From Plasmopara viticola (taxonomy: Eukaryota > Oomycota > Peronosporomycetes > Peronosporales > Peronosporaceae), in assembly GCA_001695595.3 (NCBI GenBank), contig MBPM02000017.1, forward strand, positions 806,001-870,000: a stretch of DNA of 64,000 nucleotides. The letters are read 5' to 3'. Under the pieces are notes generated by a model that saw only the letters and a list, made by a program, of their open reading frames with translations, searched no databases and was not told where the DNA came from. This document shows, one piece after another, positions 9,491-22,600 of the stretch (position 1 is its first letter; each line of letters opens with the position of its first letter). The position numbers and the translations under genes are program-made.

Positions 9491-11655
9491 GTTTATAGCT
9501 GATATAAAATTGGAATGTAGTAGACATACGTCGATACAGGGCTAAGATCGTGTAGATCGTTTGTGCGCAAACGACAGAATTCTACGACATCAATCTTTGA
9601 CTTTCCAATTAAGAACATGGTGCTACATACTCGCGTATGCCAACTATCTTGTGATTGCCGCTCACAGTTCGCTTTGCCCGCCGTCTTAATTCATTTGATC
9701 GTTTGGACAGCTCATTGGTGATTGAAGCGTTGGGCTCGCCTCCCCAGATACGAACTTTTGTATGGAATGAAAGTCCATAATTGTTTGCTATGTTAGAGAT
9801 TGTCTATGAAACGAGCAGAACTTAAAACTAAATAGCAATCGTGCGGCAAACTCCTCGTCTGTAGACTTGTTTTTTTTTCGTGCGGTGACTAGTTGCTAAA
9901 GAAAAAGCGATGCCATATTTAATAATAAGTGTTCACGTTAAAGATTGTTGAGCGTGTTTTTTTTATGAGACTACAATGGTAAATTCTACGCCACGATAGT
10001 GTGACAATTTGTTGTAAACCTAAATTACCGAAATTCGCGATGAGGCCATGCAGCTCGAGAGTGGATATATCACCCTAAAAGCGAGTTCGAAGATGTTAGC
10101 GCACATTTAAATGTATCAGTGGGTTGGACTCTTATCGTAACATTGTCAAACGTTCCAGTGATGTTATTCCGTTTGTATTAATTATGTGCTCGGCCTACTG
10201 CAGAAATCAACATGAAACGCTCACTGGTGATCGATTTAGCAAATACTTGCATTTGATGCCTGTGTCAGACACTTTTGACAGTATCAAAACGGCTATGCTT
10301 TTTCTAGACCGTGTCTTTAAACCAGAAAAGTTTCCAGAGTCAACGTCGCGGGCCAAGATTCCGCCTTCTGGCCTCTTATCAAGCAAGTGGTTAAAGATGC
10401 TTGGCTATGTGCTCGACGTGTCCACAGCATACCTAGGTATATTGAGCGAGGGAATAACGTCGTCGGAGGCATTTGGTGCGCGGGTAAAGCCAAAGTGCGG
10501 GATGGCACACTCATACTCGTTATGGTGACACGGACTAAGACTCACACCGGTGTATGGTAATGGGCTAGTCCGCACACTCGCTCCGCTATGCCGTCTCATA
10601 GTGCTTCAAGGCTTGATGGGGGAGAAAGAGCTCAGCGGCTTGCTAGTACCAGCCGTCTCGCTCTGCGTAAGCAGGTCGAATGCTTTCCGACATTAGTCCA
10701 TTTAGGGTCGTATACGCTCGACACTACTTAAAGGATGCGTGCATACCAGGTGCTTAGTGTATGTTTGTTTATATCGTATTGTAACTTTCACGCGGGGCGA
10801 GTACAGGTAAAGCAGATCGACTTATCAGTTGCACAAGAATCAAACTCTGGACACGGACCACCACAACCTCGGCTCGAGGGAGAGAGTAGAACGAAGTCCT
10901 CGTAAATCGATGCAACTGCATTGAATCCGGTCGGACAAGATCTAAAAGGTTTGACGTTGCTATGTCAACAACAACTGAAGCCTTTGGTTTTACCGTTTGC
11001 TAATTCTTATATTGCGCCCCCCAAATACCCATAAGAATATTTACCCCACGAGAAAAAAACCAAGAAAGGTTCAGTTCACACATCGATGTACAAGAGGTAC
11101 ATTTTATCTTTAATCTTAAGGAGGACCGACATCTTACCAATGTCTCAGCAGATTTCTTTTTTATTATGAAGGGACTTTCAAGACAGAATCGATTGAATTT
11201 GCAATGGTTTCCGATAAGACTTCACTTATTATACAACCCTAAATTCTAATATTTTTGCCTATTAGTCTTTTTTGGCGACACAATGGCGCCTTACAAATCG
11301 GTTGGGTAGGCACGAGCTGTACCTCTATCTTGAATCAGGGGCAAGGAATCGAAAACTTTTCTAGTCTTGAAACCTTCCTTTGTGCATAAGACGTGTGTTG
11401 GTATACAGATGCTGTCCATTACCAAAGATATTTTTCAGCACCATGCACCGTATATTTATGTGAATTAAAAGCCCAACGAGATCAAGGCAGTCGCAATTGC
11501 ATATACTGAGAAAGAAGAGAATTCCGAATCCGATTTATGGTATAATCTTGCAAATCAGCACATTTCCCTGTGCCAAGATGGGGGTACAATTTGTGCCCAA
11601 CCAATAATGCCTGTCATTCTTCAATTCACCTGCTACTCTTAAGTCCACAAAGCCC
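9491..11655 (+). repeat. Segmentally duplicated block, copy U1 (upstream of D)
   Basis: The stretch is colinear with 35290-38820 (after removing the TIR element there) and with 41683-44448. Landmarks are ggctaagatcgtgt near 9540, gtgcggcaaactc near 9841, the gypsy integrase remnant at 10222-10700, tgcataccaggtgctt near 10740 and caccatgcaccgtatattta near 11440. Apart from the integrase remnant no gene is recognisable. The last few hundred bases are the 5' flank of D. Confidence 0.65.
10222..10700 (+). pseudogene. Ty3/gypsy integrase remnant, copy 1
   Basis: The translated stretch DRFSKYLHLMPVSDTFDSIK, then TAMLFLDRVF, PESTSRAKIPPSG and SSKWLKMLGYVLDVSTA follows the order of the Ty3/gypsy integrase core. 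That core has a VDRFSK-x-H-F-x-P start, a LFLDRVFRLHGLPE region, a SDRDPRF second-Asp region and a LLGT-x-L-x-MSTA segment. Here the second catalytic Asp region is corrupted and several indels and stops follow. A related fragment recurs at 37380-37870 and 42600-43040, so it was already part of the block before duplication. It is dead and has no flanking LTRs that I can see. Confidence 0.65.
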
Positions 11656-12666
11656 ATGATCTATATGCGTCTACGGCGTGTCGTGACACTGACGATAATC
11701 ACTCTTTTGATGCTCTGTAAGACTACCAAAGTGACGGCGAGAGTCTCTGGTGCTGAGGAATTTCAAATTGATGGCGTGGAAACGCTGCCTTTAGCGGAAC
11801 AGCTCTATCCACGTCGGCGATAGCCTTCTCGCCTCTTGGGTTCGTTCACGAGTCCATCAGCCTTCACGAGATTTGTACGCACGCCACTGAAAGTGTGGCT
11901 TTCCCATACCTGTTTTATAAGGCGCCACCGATGAGCAGAAAGCTGTGATTGTCCTTTTTTTAGCAAGCAATTCACGACGTGGGAGAAACAAGTCAAGAAA
12001 GCCTATGGAGCCAAGTCGGACGATTTGATGGTTACAACAATGCAAGAAGAGCTGAAGGAATACGCGAATTGCCGAGTCGAAGTGATGAGTGCACGAGCAT
12101 TTGAACACGAAAACACAAAGGCTTTCCCACTCCGCTTGGAAAATGTATTGCTAACGAAATTGGTCAACGTCGTGCTTTATAAAGGCGTTAGTCTTTATGT
12201 GCGTTATATGCTCTATCGTGGTCCGGCGCAAGACTCTGTGATTGAGAAAGTGCAGAAATTGATGAAATTGGAACCTCATTCTGACTAGTTCACTGCTACT
12301 GAAAACAATTTGTTTAACGCTCGAGATTGTTTTAGTAAATTTCAGGAACCTTCTTTTAGAGATTTGAGTTATTGCTTGCTTACAATTACTGAACATTTAG
12401 TTAAACACATTTTCGAAGGTCTGGCTCCTGTTGATGTGCTCAACAACAATGCCTTCTTGCTGGATTTGCTTTATGATAAAGCGGCTGCAAGATACGCCGA
12501 TGTGGACTTCATCAAATATATGCTGACCACAACGAAGGAATCGAGTTCCGATAGGCAAGAGCTTAAGGATATATAACTTTCGTATGTTCTACAAGAAAAG
12601 TTGATCAAACCGATCTATGATGCGTTCGTAAAAGACAAAAAATTGGTTCCACCTAAACAAGTGTAA
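11656..12666 (+). pseudogene. RxLR-like effector pseudogene, member D
   Basis: The ATG at 11656 opens MIYMRLRRVVTLTIITLLMLCKTTKV and continues to LYPRR. It then hits a TAG at 11821-11823 where F has the Trp codon of RRRWPARLLGS. Downstream, about 11930-11970 has lost the segment encoding the start of the helical body. The frame beginning at about 12025 encodes VTTMQEELKEYANCRVEVMSA, RAFEHENT, LRLENVLLTKLVN and YVRYMLYRGPAQDSV. It ends at a second TAG near 12286, again a Trp codon in F. A further open piece (12310-12576) carries NNAFLLDLLYDKAAARYADV. The body is almost identical to member E, including both nonsense codons. Confidence 0.85.
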
Positions 12667-13672
12667 CAATACAACGATAGGGATGCACCGATTCGTATGC
12701 AATTTATGACGTGCAATCACTCTTGTTGACATCAGGTGTTGCTCATGTTTTGTCTTGTTTCTGTAGTAAAATCATGATTTGACTTGACTCGTGATGATTG
12801 AAAAAGCGACGCTTGTCATCAAAACTCAAGGCTTGCATGCCAACCAACACTTTGCTGGAACAAATCCTTATTGGTCTGAGTGCAGAAGGCTGTTGAGTGT
12901 CGTGTCAAGACGATGGCAGTTTAGCACCCACATTTAGGAGCGTGATCGGTCGATAGTTGTCAGGGAAGTTGCGATCGCCCTTCTTATATATCAACGAGAA
13001 TTAAAAACACCGCTGAAATTTAGTCATACGGTCGATTTGAAGCTGGACCGCGTAAACGACTTCCAGTATGCGGCTTCAAAGAGGGGGGGTTTCTCTTTTA
13101 GTATCCGACTGGAAGGCCATTGGGCCCATGTTTTTACCAGTCGAAGTGTGTGATAGCGCTCAGTAAAACTCGTTTGCCGTAAAGGGGCTGTCCAAGTAAG
13201 CCTGGTCTTTCGGCGTCAGTCTGGCTCTGGTATGTTGTAATACTCGGGAAATCTTGATGCTGTTCCAATCGCTCTCAACGTGCCCGAATTCTTTGAACGG
13301 GGAGCAGTAGACACCTGACCAATAAGAAGAAAAGGCTTCGCACGTTGACTCAAGTTTTTCGGCTGACTCCACAGACATGGGCGTCTTGTGGAGGACTTGG
13401 GGTGGCCGAAAGAAGTACTGGAGGCTTGTCACAGCAAGTACCAATGAAATTCCAACATGGTCTCCTCTTCCTGCTAAGCCTTGGAAGTCATGATCTACGT
13501 CTTGGGTAGCCGAATGGAAGAGTCTAGAGCTTACTAAGACGTAGTCGATTCGAGAGCTGCTGTTAGAGCTTGTAATTTTAGAACGTCCGGATGCTGAAGA
13601 CGCCAGGCATCGACCAGGTGCAAGGTGGTCATCCAGTCCAGCAAGGCCTCCCGACCTTGGACTCGGTTGCGA

Positions 13673-13978
13673 TCATTTTGTCTCGCTTAGTTGACTTGAG
13701 AGGGTTGTATTCAGGTCACCGAGTACCATGAGCGGAGAGACCTCTTCGAAGGTGCAGGGGCGGGCTGCAAAGAAATCTGATCGCTGGCTTGGATGGACCG
13801 GAGCGTAGACCAAGTGAATGTAGGTCACGACAGAGTCCAAATTGCCTCGCACTAGCAAGAATCGAAGAAATATTTCCATGGAGGAAACATGTCGGTTTGT
13901 CACGTCGCGAAGGTTGCGTATGGGAAACGAGGGTGTGAGTAGCAGGCCCACTCCATTGTGCCCCGTGACGTTGGTCAT
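13673..13978 (-). pseudogene. LINE 1 endonuclease fragment
   Basis: An open frame of 101 codons carries the C-terminal half of an exonuclease-endonuclease-phosphatase fold: TGHNGVGLLL at the N-terminus, IHLVYAPVHPSQRSDFFA in the middle and the LMVLGDLN strand with its Asp and Asn near the end. In LINEs this domain nicks the target DNA to prime reverse transcription. The upstream part, with the first catalytic residues, is not in this frame and the reading is broken at both ends, so it is not functional. Confidence 0.7.
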
Positions 13979-14327
13979 GTTGCCTTGCGACCAGAAGCTT
14001 GACTACAAGTGTGAGGCCGTACTCCAGTAGTGTTTCGCTTTTTTAAAGCTTTTTATACCCATAAACTTTGTCTCTTACAAACCCACAATGAGAAGTTGAT
14101 TGCAAAAAAGTTCAAAGTACGTTGTGTAATGTTGTTCAATCCATTCGCGTTGAGAAAAAATTCTCTCAAGGTCCATCCATAATGGAACTAGACGGGGCCA
14201 CCGAAGTAACCTGGGTTCGTAAGTACTCAGTTGTGGAGCAAAGATCTGCTGGAAGAGACCCTACCAGAATGTAATCCAATAAGGGCGACATTATTATATT
14301 GACAAGGGTTGTGTCATCCCATAATAT

Positions 14328-15071
14328 CTAGTGTGGATGGGGCAGTGCCGGTCCTGACTTCCCCGTGAGTGCGCTCAGCTTTAGCGGGTCTGCGCAGATA
14401 CTGGGTGCAATGATTTGCAGACAAAGGTCCGCCTCCGCTAACCGAAGCTTGAGCAGAATTGCACTTGGTCTGGATACAGCTGCCTGAAAATCGAGATTTT
14501 GTTGACCCGGATAGAGCGTGGACATCCGCTCAATCACACAGCATTCCTCGTCCAGTGTACAAGGTTGCGTGGATATTTCGCGGAGGACGGCATTTCCGAA
14601 AGCTTTTGCGCGAAGATGTTGAAAGTTGTTGTTCGTTGTGGTGTCTAACAAGACTCGATGAAGACTGGGCTGAGGTTGCACCGATGCTATCACCACGTCT
14701 GGGTCTGTTAGCGAGCAGAATGAACCCAAAACGTCTTCAATTGTTGCGCATAGATCTTGAAGTGACATTCGCTCAACGTTGCCTTGTCGAACAGTCGCAT
14801 TCATTGCCCCTTCCGTCGTCTTTGAAAGCTTCACATAGGAGGCTACAGATTGCGATGGGTTTGTTGATTTGTCCCACAGAATGAGGTTCTGGTCCGGAAG
14901 AAGAGGTTCATCCAGACCATCACTTAACCAATCGTACAAGTTGTCCGATGCAATCATCGGGTACTCGATTTGGAAGGAGGGGCGGCGCAGATCTACCTCT
15001 GGATCTGCAATCGTGCCGAAGATCATGCACTTTACCCGCTTAATGTAGTCCAGTGAACGGTCCGTGGCCAT
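14328..15071 (-). pseudogene. LINE 1 ORF1-like frame (247 codons)
   Basis: An uninterrupted minus-strand frame starts at an ATG at 15071 (MATDRSLDYIKRVK). It is acidic and hydrophilic in the middle and Leu/Ser-rich at the end (LKLSALTGKSGPALPHPH). It sits immediately upstream of the endonuclease of the same LINE, where ORF1 or the start of ORF2 is expected. I see no zinc knuckle. Its role is inferred from position only. The plus-strand frame over the same bases is a shadow. Confidence 0.45.
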
Positions 15072-16600
15072 AGTCGTGCCAAGAGGGAAGACGGCAGTGC
15101 TATCGTGAGGCCAAATCGACGTAAAATTGGCTACGACTGCGCATTCAAGTCCGTCTATAGAGCCGCGTTGGAAAGACTCGGCATCAAGTTGATCCCCACT
15201 ATGTGGCTACCATCGCATCACTATCGCTGGTGTCGCTCTTGTCATCGAATGCGGGCAGTATGCTGCCCGTTTCTTCTTAGTCAGTGCTAGGAGGCGCAGG
15301 CGTAGGCTGGCAAGCCTGGTGAGTCTGGCGTCCCTTTGCCTTGATGAAGGCTGTTGAAGGTGCGGTTTCGGTGATGCACCACTGTGTAGCCTTGCCCAGT
15401 AAACTGGATTTGGCGGAGTGAGATGCGATTACTCAGCATCAGCGACGCTGGGGGTAATTATTGATTGAAGAATACCCGTCGACTGCGGTCCCACAGTATG
15501 CGCCGGTGTAATAAACACCGGCGGTGTGCCTTGGTTAACACACCAGTCGTAGATGACGCCGTCCGTCGCGTCGTCGAGCTAGTGGTGCAGGTCCACGTAA
15601 TACCAAAAAGAGTACTTCGAGTACGGTTGGACTTTGAATTTGCGACCACAAATGGTCACAGATCCTTCCCCCAGTTTCGTACAAAGGTACTGGAAGCTGA
15701 TCCCAGCTTTGCAGACTATCTTGAAGTCACGAAGATCTCTGAGGTTCGAGTTTCATGTGACGCTTTGTGGAGTCGAATCCAGCGAGGTCATGATCTAGAT
15801 ATCCGTGAGGGTAGCCGTTAGTTTTCGAGCTGGGATCCACATGGGTAGAAGCAGCTCTGGGAATACTTGCTAAAGAATTTCTGCCAGAGCAGCGCAGCGT
15901 TTTTCTTGTTGATTTCTGCCGGCTTTCAGTAAGGCTGCCTCCGCCTTCTCGAAGTTGGCATGAACAGGGCGCGAAAGTTCGGCCCTTGGCGCGGTATTGT
16001 GCCACTTTCGGCACCAAGCTTTGTCGCGTTGGGGGCCCATCATAGTTGGAGAGTACTGGGAAGTACTCACCAATAATTGCGAATGAACGCAGGAAACTGT
16101 GGAGACGCGCGTACTGCGTCTCTAGTGCCGAAATACACTTTAGCCAACACTAGTCGAAAGGTAACTCAATACCCGGACACAGTGAAGGTGCAGCCTACAA
16201 AGTATGCTCTCTTCCAGTCCACGTGAATTTAAGCTTTTTGTTAACTCACGTCACTACAGCCTAGCGTTCTGATGGGTGAGTCGCACTATGATGTAATTTC
16301 AGCGAAACCAGTCGATACCTCTCGGAAAGACGTAGCGCTTTAAGTTCTTGTAGCAGAAATGCGCCTGTAGGCGCCTAACTGGCTGAGTGACGCGAACTTG
16401 GGGGTCGAAGGTGGAGGCTCGGCGCGACTCAGTGAACGTGGGGGGCGGATCGGGGCTACTTGACTCTGGAGAAGCGGAGGAGCAAGCTTGGGCTTGTCTC
16501 TGTCCACTTGTGGGGTAGCTGGTAGATTGCAGAATTTGCAGCATATAGAAAGGAACCCTCATGATGCACGAATATTTGTGGGAGTGATGGTCAGTTGACT

Positions 16601-19600
16601 GCCATAAAAGAAATTACTCCAATATTTGGCCCTTGGTTGAGAAACAAACATTTGACGCATCTACGCGATGACATTGAGCTCAAAGGCAAGAGGTCCGTGG
16701 CATTCGGTTGTGCGACAATTACCTCGTGCTTTTCACAAGCTTGATAAATGAATGCCTTGACCTACGAAAGATTAAAGTCGTCGGCAGCGGACTTAAATTC
16801 GTCAGCCATTGGCCAGAAAGCATGTCAAAAGTAACTCATTTAGTGTCCTTTTGAACGCCGAGTCGGCAATCCAAAACAACATCTTGCTATTACTGATGAG
16901 ACCACAAATGACCACATAGCTCTGACATAGATAGTGACAGTAGTCAAAGTGAATTTTTTTATATGGTAGCAAAAGCAACAGTGATCTCACAATTGACATC
17001 TAACGACAATGAGGTTATTATCGATAAGCAGTCAAAGGCATAGTTTCACTCGATCTTTGATTTTATTAAGCTGTTGTGGCGACCATATCGATTTGCATAA
17101 AGCTGACGTAACAGTTTTCACTTTAATATTATTTTTCTTACAATCGATACTGTGAAGAGCGCTAATACTTGTTATTTATAAGCATGTGAAAATTACGAAA
17201 TGGGACGGGTTATAACGTGTATGATCCGCCCACAAAGGTCCTGTGCGCACCGCTAGTACCTTGATGTAGGCAAGACATTAATTATCTCTTCCCTTGAACA
17301 ATTTCGTCGACGGAACGTGTCGTTTTCCGACTTTGACGCTGCGTTCAACTTGATTGCGACTCGCGGGTTGTGACTGCGGACGGAAGCGTGCTACGGAACG
17401 GCGAGATCTTTCTCACAAACCATTACATGGTATTTATAGTGAGTAGCAATTGCAGTGAAGTGATGGAGAGAAAAATCACTGCAAAAAAAGTACATTTAAA
17501 TTTTTGTGGCATTGGTCAAGCCAAAATCACCTCTTTCAAGAGCATTGCTGCAGTGACCGAAGCGGCTATTGATTACAAATTAATGTATAGAGAAATCGCT
17601 CAATACGGCAGTCAGTACTTCTGTAGTATTGCGAAGCAATTTATAAATGTTATTCTATATACAGATTGCCGCCGCTGTTTTTTTTACCTTAAAACGCTAA
17701 ATGCACTTGGGCCAATGCAGAAGTGGATGAAACGATTAATGTTCTCAAAGAGCTTTAGTAGAAATTTTTACCCCTTTATTCTATTTTATTAGTATCATAT
17801 CCTCACCGATCACTCTTTGTTTGAACTTTACATGTTTATTATGATCAGAGCTCTGCTGCTTGTCTTGATGCAGTGCTCATCTTCGTGTCAACATGCAGCG
17901 GGCATCATTCTTCTTATTTGATTACGGCTTATGCACGCGACAACTAAATTAGTAAAGTTTTCTGCTAGACTCACTAATGAAGAGAAAGAGGGAAAACTTG
18001 ACCGTTTATCGCATGGCACATTTCTACATCGAGTTAATAACTTTGAGAAATATGATCAATGAGGTCAGATTGTCTGCCAATTTTACAAACGAGATTTTTA
18101 ATATTGCGTTTAAAATAACAAAATGGCAGAAACTGTTCATGCCGTGTGTGGTTGACACACACGCCATAGGATCTTGATCTCTAAGATGTTGACAGTATAT
18201 GAAGGCAAGGTTAGCAGCGGTGACCTGCTGGATGTACAGGCAATACGAAAAGCCATTTTTACCCTGGGTGAGAACGGGCGCTCAAAAAATTCAGGCGCTG
18301 ATCTTTATCAGCTTGGCTGCTGGCTTATCACGAACTTTATCAGCTTGTGCATCAAGCATATCAAAACGTTGTCTAATGCTTGCACACCTCTTCTGCTTAC
18401 ATTCCTGTTTAAAAGAAGTCCGAACTATAACAGGCCCGGCATAACATCGAGGGTGCGGATATTTCCAAAAATGTAGATTTGATGCTTTTTCTTAGATCTC
18501 CATTGACAAATACCAAACTCCCTTGGTACTAAAGACGCTTAAGATATGTGAATTTGATAGCTGATACGTGGATAATAAGCGAAAAACAAATCTTTAAGTA
18601 GACAACATGACTACAAGAAAATAGGATCACACTTGTAACGGTAAAACTTTCACATCCGAGAAACGTAGGCTTGAGAGACGCAGTGGGTTACGTACTCAGG
18701 TGTGTAACACTAAGCTTACCAACAACTAGTAAAAATGTTCAACAAGCGGGCAAAATATGTACGCATAGCATGATATGGACCATAGGCCATAGGACAGAAA
18801 TGGTTAGCGGTATCCTTCCAAAAAGGGTGACATAATTTTGATACAAAAACGATCTCTGGGTGTCACAAACAACCACGTAATTGACAAAGTGACTTTGTAT
18901 ACTCTGATAAATGACAGCTCAGCTGATTATCGTCTCATCGCAGATTAGAAGTGTTACAGCGACATAATTTGAGCAACTTAAACCTAATAATTTTTACGCT
19001 GATTTGAAGCCGTTAATGTTGCTCCTCAAAGCCTTTCACGACTACTTGATAAATAAAGGCGAGTAGTGCACGACTGTGAATTTCGCTAGCGGCCTCAGTG
19101 TGGTATTTCGATTCCGTGCCTCGTTATTGTTGCCGAGTGAAGATCGTTTGATATTATAGCTCCACCCTTCGATGGGGCGACTTTGAAAAGCTTATTGGCA
19201 ACGTGCGTTGCTTCTTGGCTCAGAGTTCATAATGGATCCTATCAATTTGGTATATCTTATAGTAAAGAAATTATCTGCTACCTTCGAATGGACGCTACAG
19301 CAAGAGAAATGTTCTCATGGCTGAAAAAAACGGATGGCATGGTGTGGAAACCAAAATTCTCGCACTCGTCTTTATCTTTTTATGCTTAAAATTCGAACGA
19401 AACGAAAACTTACTGTATGTTTCATAAAGCTATACGGTACAACGCAACCTGCACAAACAGCCTTTGTAGGGAAGAGTGCGTTGCGTACCAACATATCCGG
19501 TCCAGGGCAGTAGATCTGGTAGGCGGCCATTACCAAAATTAAATGAGAGAGTCGAACATACACCAGGAACAGCTATGGAAGTGGCCCAAATGTGACTACG

Positions 19601-22600
19601 ACACAAGTATGCCGTGGAGACGCTAAATTTTCTGGTGACATAGCTGTTCCAACCATGACGAATTCTCGACCGGACGTATTTCGACGATATATTTCTCTGT
19701 AGCTGTCGGTACTGGTGACCCTTCTGATCTGCCCTTGGCAAACATTAACAGGTTACGATAAGTGATAAACTTTACACCAACATCGACAAATTTGTCTTTG
19801 GCGACAGAGAAAGATTTAATTTTTCGGCTGCTTCGTAAGCAAGGACACCAAAAATAATGTAAAGACGTGTTATATTTGCCTGCGCCACGATCATGAACCG
19901 ATAAAAAAAATGGTTTTGCTATTGTACACAACTTTTTGATGTGGGTGTTGTAATGTCCTTTTCCATTCTTTTTTGGGAGAGGAAACACCAGTATGCTATC
20001 GATAGAACAAAGAAAGCCTTCAGCAAGCTCTTTTTATGCCCATGTTGTTTAAGAGAAAGCCGTTCGGTTTCAATTGCCTGTCGTTTGAGTATGCAAGTGG
20101 TTGGGCGTTACTGCAAATCCATAAGGGTGCTCATAAGAGTGAGCTTGTTCCAATACAAACAGCTTGGGGCTTCTGAACACTTCCACCCCGGAGGATACAA
20201 GAATTTACTTGCAATAAATTACGAACTGGTGAAGCTGTTGGTGCGACCTCTGAACTCACAACCCCTTGTAAATGTTAAAGGCCACATATCTTTCATAGCG
20301 CACCTCATTTACTCCAAACAAAATGACAAGATGGCTATCTTTTCTTGCAAAGTGAAATATTTGCGCAAATACAAGAATGATAAGTACAATGTGCGCTTTT
20401 GCGAAAGACAGACTACGGGTCAAAGCATCATGCCCAAAGCTTTGTCGAGAAATTTCGGAAGCATACAAAATGACGATTATGTGGAGCTTTTGATGCGATG
20501 TTTCGTTGCAGACGAAAAAAACAAAGTCGAGAGTCAAACCCCTCGACAGCGCTTGTAGTAGCACTGCTATAAGAAGGCAAAATATCTACAACACTATAGG
20601 GTAGTGTGAAAAGTACTACGCACACCTATTGTTCTGTGAACGTGGCCGCTTTAGTACTTCCTTATCTTTAAAAAATACCTTGTATCGTTTTCTCAAATCG
20701 AGAACCTTTACTTTACCTTGTTTATCTAGCTCCCATAAATAAAATTTTTTTAGTTCGAAGGCAGCGTACTATGAACCATAATGAGGATAAACTTTGATGT
20801 ATATACCTACACACGTGTACTTTTATATCTACCTTTGCTCTTCATGAGACTAAAACAATTCATTTAAAGCTTATTATATTATCTTTTCGTGCGGGCGCAC
20901 CGATCAAAAGTTTGCACAAACGATTTTGTAGAATAGACTGCCATCATTATCCTGGTGTTGCAGCAAGCGACGCTCGACTCGTGAAGCTGATAAAAGTGAT
21001 AACAGAATGTAATTTTGGTACTGTCTTTCGTGAAATTGCTATCGAAACTCAAGATCTTCGAGTGGTAGCTGTATGCAATGACGTTGGGTGTGTACTCGGC
21101 TTCTAGATTGTTAGGCACCTTATGGGGCGTTTTCTCATCAGCCACATGTAATATGTTGAAACGGGTTTACATGCAGTCACACTAATTGTCATTACGAAAG
21201 TATGTAAATCAAGCCTAGTGGGGCTTTCAACATCAATGAGGAGGTAGTGGAGAAGTTACCACAAAGCAGTATTTGCTCTAGCCCTTAGACCGTGTACTCT
21301 TTTCTATAAATATAGCGAAATGCTAGATACAATTGCAGGGGACTTGCATTTATCAATTATATGGAAAAAGCTCGAATCATTTTTTGAATTCTAACTTTTG
21401 TATTATGTCAACCAATCGTAGCTCTGGGAGTCAGACACGTGCCGATCTGCAACTTCGCAAAAATTTGGAACATACAGCAACAGTTCGAGACCTTAATCAA
21501 AGCCTCCTACAGGTCAATACTACCGGCAGCTTGCAAGCACACGAGATTAGCCCCAAACTGTATAATGCGTAATACGATCTCTTTGCTCTGACCAATTTCA
21601 TATTAGATTTATTTTTTCTTGATGCCAGACAATTTTAAGGATACAAATCGTTATGATATTTACATTAGACAGTATACCGTGCAGCCTACTGATTTTTCAA
21701 AGCATACGCAATATATGCTTTGCAGAAATTATTAAGAAAAGCAGACTGGTAATGAGAGCAGCAGATGGAGCCAGAGACTAGCGACTGTCGTCGTAGCCAA
21801 CGGCGTCAATACTATATATGACCGTTGCCGTTCGATCTTCGGTAGCAATTGACTGGTAATGGAGTAGCCAGCAACAATTAGCACCGAGTAAGGATCAAGT
21901 ATGCGTTCTATGCTGTTAGTGTCTAACATACAACGATGTATGCAGTCCGTCAAGGTGTTATCTAACTTTGTGTTACCAGACAAAAGCTCGTACATCGATT
22001 TTTGTGGCGTAATGTCGACAACTTTATTTTTTTGTTGCTAATGACGCTTAGTCATTCAATTGGTATACCTTTGGAGTAGAGCTTTAAAAACATTAAGCAA
22101 AATTTTTGCTGATCTTGTTTTGTTGTTTTCTTTCACATGGTCGATGTATATTTTAACCTTTTTTTTTTTAGTTCGGGCCTCGCCACTAATCGGTATGAAA
22201 ACGTGCATGAGAGGAACACCTACTTTGCACTTAGTAGTGTCTGTCGCACCAGTTTTCATATCGCGTGAAACAAATCAAGTGATGTTGTAAACATCAATAA
22301 GTACTGAGGAGGTGACATGTAAGAATTCCCACTTAGTTCCGTATTACCCATTAGGCGCTTCAATTGCAGTACTATTTTATATCAAATCAATGTAATAGTT
22401 TTTCATTGATATTAAATATTACTGAAAAGATTTGCGTCAGCAAATCTCCTTTAGCTGAAACCTTTCTTGCTTCCTAGCAGAAAGAAGAAACTAATTGAGA
22501 TCACAAAACCTTAAGCGCGTGGCCATAAAGGTCTTCAAAGTTGGGCTTGTGCACGCCCTTCCCAAAATAGAGACCCTATATCCAGATCGATCCACGTTCG

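Larger units (their letters stand above)
12890..16600 (-). mobile_element. Broken LINE (non-LTR retrotransposon), element 1
   Basis: On the minus strand the order is an N-terminal low-complexity region (16562-16299, Ser/Pro-rich), then an ORF1-like frame (15071-14328). Next comes an apurinic-type endonuclease segment (13978-13673, with GHNGVGLL, VYAPV and LMVLGDLN), then a linker (13444-13160, HTRARLTPKDQAYL). Last is the first reverse transcriptase block, YKKGDRNFPDNYRPITLLN, at about 12925-12995. The sequence stops being LINE-like near 12890, so the catalytic YxDD region and the 3' end are missing. Stops and frame changes occur throughout. The 3' truncation is unusual for LINEs and implies a later deletion. 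It lies directly against the 3' flank of D near 12850. Confidence 0.8.

Noticed and set aside
14459..14884. Plus-strand frame opposite the LINE 1 ORF1-like frame
   Set aside because: Antisense shadow. The LINE order and the longer frame are on the minus strand.
17370..17792. Frame of 140 codons from a GTG
   Set aside because: From the first ATG (17424) 122 residues remain, with no motif or paralogue. Probably chance in AT-rich DNA.
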